From Macrobrachium rosenbergii (lineage: Eukaryota > Arthropoda > Malacostraca > Decapoda > Palaemonidae): 64,000 bases of DNA. This document shows positions 62,290 to 64,000 of this stretch, piece after piece. The stretch lies in assembly GCF_040412425.1 (NCBI RefSeq), contig NC_089742.1:74893125-74957124 (forward strand). Reading direction: 5' to 3'. The notes under the pieces were generated by a model. It searched no databases and was not told where the DNA came from. It saw only the letters and a program-made list of their open reading frames with translations. A program made the translations under genes and the position numbers. The stretch's first letter is position 1. The number at the start of each line of letters is the position of its first letter.

Positions 62290-64000
62290 AAAATCATCCT
62301 TTTTTATTGATATACAGTACAACTGATTAGGGCAAAATACTTGCATAAACATGAATTATACATAATTGAATTTTCCTTTTATTCAGGACACTTCAAAATT
62401 AATGATGAACTAATTCAGAATCATTATTAAAGAACAAAAGACGTTCATATACTTAAGGAAGTTCATATTAAAAAAAATATAAAGAGAAATCATACAGAAA
62501 ATTCACCACAACTAATTGTGAAGCACTTTCCTGGACTGATGATGAGATTTCGGCGAGGTATGTTCCTTTCAAGTGCACTTTTCTGGCAGTAATTCAAAGC
62601 TTATGTTCACTCTTTCAATAGACTCTACTGGACTGCTCTAAAACCACCCAAATATAAAGTCACAAGCATAATATTTGGACAAATGTCATGTGAACAACAT
62701 TAACTTATTCATGACTGTTGATTGACTTTTCTGGCTGATAAAGATAAATGGGCATAAAATGATGCAATACATTTAGAAAACAACCTATTTTAGGAGGTCA
62801 AAAACTGACATCACATCACCTGCAAGGAATGTATTAAATCATGATGTAGTAAACAAAACATTATCACTCAAGGTTGAGATGATATTTACAGCTTGTAATT
62901 CATGTTACACTTTCTTTAGAACCAATCTTTGAAGTTCAGTGCTAAGAGGATGGAATAAATGTACCTAAGTAAATCATAAATGTAATGATTTTCAGATAAC
63001 TACAATAAATGACATAAGAAAGATAAAAGAAATTTTTGGTAAAAATATAACAATATAGTAGACAAGTTCCAAGTCTTTTTACTAATGTAACTTTTCAGGA
63101 TTGACTTTCATTAAGAAATGAAATCTATTACCAGTATATATTGCATTTTTCATGTGCCCCAGTAATATAATTACTCCAATCAAGATATCTTTGTAACCTT
63201 CTAGCAATAAATTATGGAAGTATATTCTCTTCATAAGAATGGCCATTTAGTATGGCATTATGATGGCTCATCCTACCTGCACCACAGAAGATGAATAATT
63301 TGAATTAAATCTACATTGAACCAAAACACAAAGGAATTATAAACCATCCTTATTCTGTATTACTTCAGCATATTTCTTCATATAAAAAAGTAAATCAAAC
63401 AAACTTCTTAACTGTTAAAACTAAAAAAGTAACTCCTATAATCAAATATGGAATATGACTATGCATCCCTCATAATTAAATTAATGATTTAAAAATCATC
63501 ACCTGTGATAGATAACAGGACACTCCAAATTGTAGAACCTTTTAAATGGTTAAATATACAATTACTGTTAGCCAATATGTGTGCCACAGAATTAAGACTA
63601 CTAATTTTAGCATTTACAATGACTTAATAGAGTAAAGAATTACACATTTAAAGTGCTGTATCACCAGACACTTTTTTTCAGTAAAAATGTAATTCAAAAC
63701 GGCGCTTTCTATAACTACAAAAACTTTGTAATTAATTAATCTTAAAATTGTACACAAAACATCTCCGTGCAACCTTCAAGTTGACCCATGTTTCCAAAAT
63801 CACTGACTAATAGAAAAGAAAAATTGAAGAATTTTGACTTAATTTTTCAAACCCTTCACTGGCTACTCACATACAGGTATTTACTGCACAGTTTGGAACA
63901 ATTTTAAAGGTTGAAAGAAACATATTCTTAGGCACTAAACATATAAAACGACAGGTTCAATTCAACACTTCCGAACTAACTAAATGAGGATTAGCTAAGC
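62290..64000 (-). other. Possible 3' UTR of a neighbouring minus-strand gene
   Basis: 1.7 kb of AT-rich sequence, free of microsatellites and known elements, unlike most of the window. Minus-strand AATAAA hexamers lie at 62303-62308 and 62378-62383, the first followed (toward lower coordinates) by a TG-rich stretch. No coding frame is visible up to the window end. The inference is weak without the neighbouring sequence. Confidence 0.3.

Overview
This is a eukaryotic nuclear window, most likely from a decapod crustacean. The reasons are long introns, very high microsatellite density ((CT)n, (TA)n, (TTC)n, poly-T), many half-decayed transposon copies, and interspersed repeats (a SINE-like family at 21307-21619 and a palindromic repeat at 29683-29783) that I associate from memory with decapod sequence. 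The taxon is an inference and was not checked. There are no operons, CRISPR arrays or rRNA genes, and I found no convincing tRNA.

One host gene is well supported. It is the 3' portion of an activator-type E2F transcription factor (E2F1/2/3 class) on the + strand, in seven exons from 13535 to 46555. All introns are GT-AG and all exon phases join, giving 346 residues and a stop. The fragment carries the winged-helix DNA-binding domain, leucine-zipper and marked-box dimerisation region, a cluster of S-P-x-K sites, and a C-terminal pRb-binding motif that ends the protein. The 5' coding exon(s) were not found; they may lie upstream of the window or among the repeats at 1-13500.

Layout. 1-2700: broken DIRS-like reverse transcriptase/RNase H relic. 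2900-4335, 10145-11960 and 42209-43372: three copies of one TA-flanked inverted-terminal-repeat element (here family A) carrying an internal (CT)n tract. 4846-7340: a Tigger/pogo transposase rearranged into two overlapping palindromes. 8455-13400: MITE, foldbacks and a Penelope-like element embedded in (TA)n tracts, plus a LINE inside a family A copy. E2F intron 2: a 2.3-kb non-autonomous piggyBac-like element with exact TTAA flanks and about five internal 380-bp tandem repeats (17046-19358). Intron 4: a LINE with a SINE inserted in it, (CT)98, (TTC)65, a complete 193-bp MITE (family B), a 396-bp foldback and a tandemly duplicated gag-like reading frame. Intron 5: SINEs, a second Penelope-like relic, and a LINE split by 1.46 kb. 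Intron 6: family A nested in family B, and a 180-bp minisatellite. Downstream: a LINE with an RTE-style RT (50430-51490), a piggyBac transposase relic (52560-54010), a LINE 3' end abutting a broken Ty3/gypsy element (56106-60260), and a quiet AT-rich end (62290-64000) that may be the 3' UTR of a neighbouring minus-strand gene.

I did not find a convincing new multi-gene system. The observations most worth checking are the piggyBac-type element with internal satellite, the palindromic Tigger mosaic, the tandem gag-like exons whose frame depends on (CT)n length, the foldback/Penelope elements in (TA)n tracts, and the triple S-P-x-K array in E2F.
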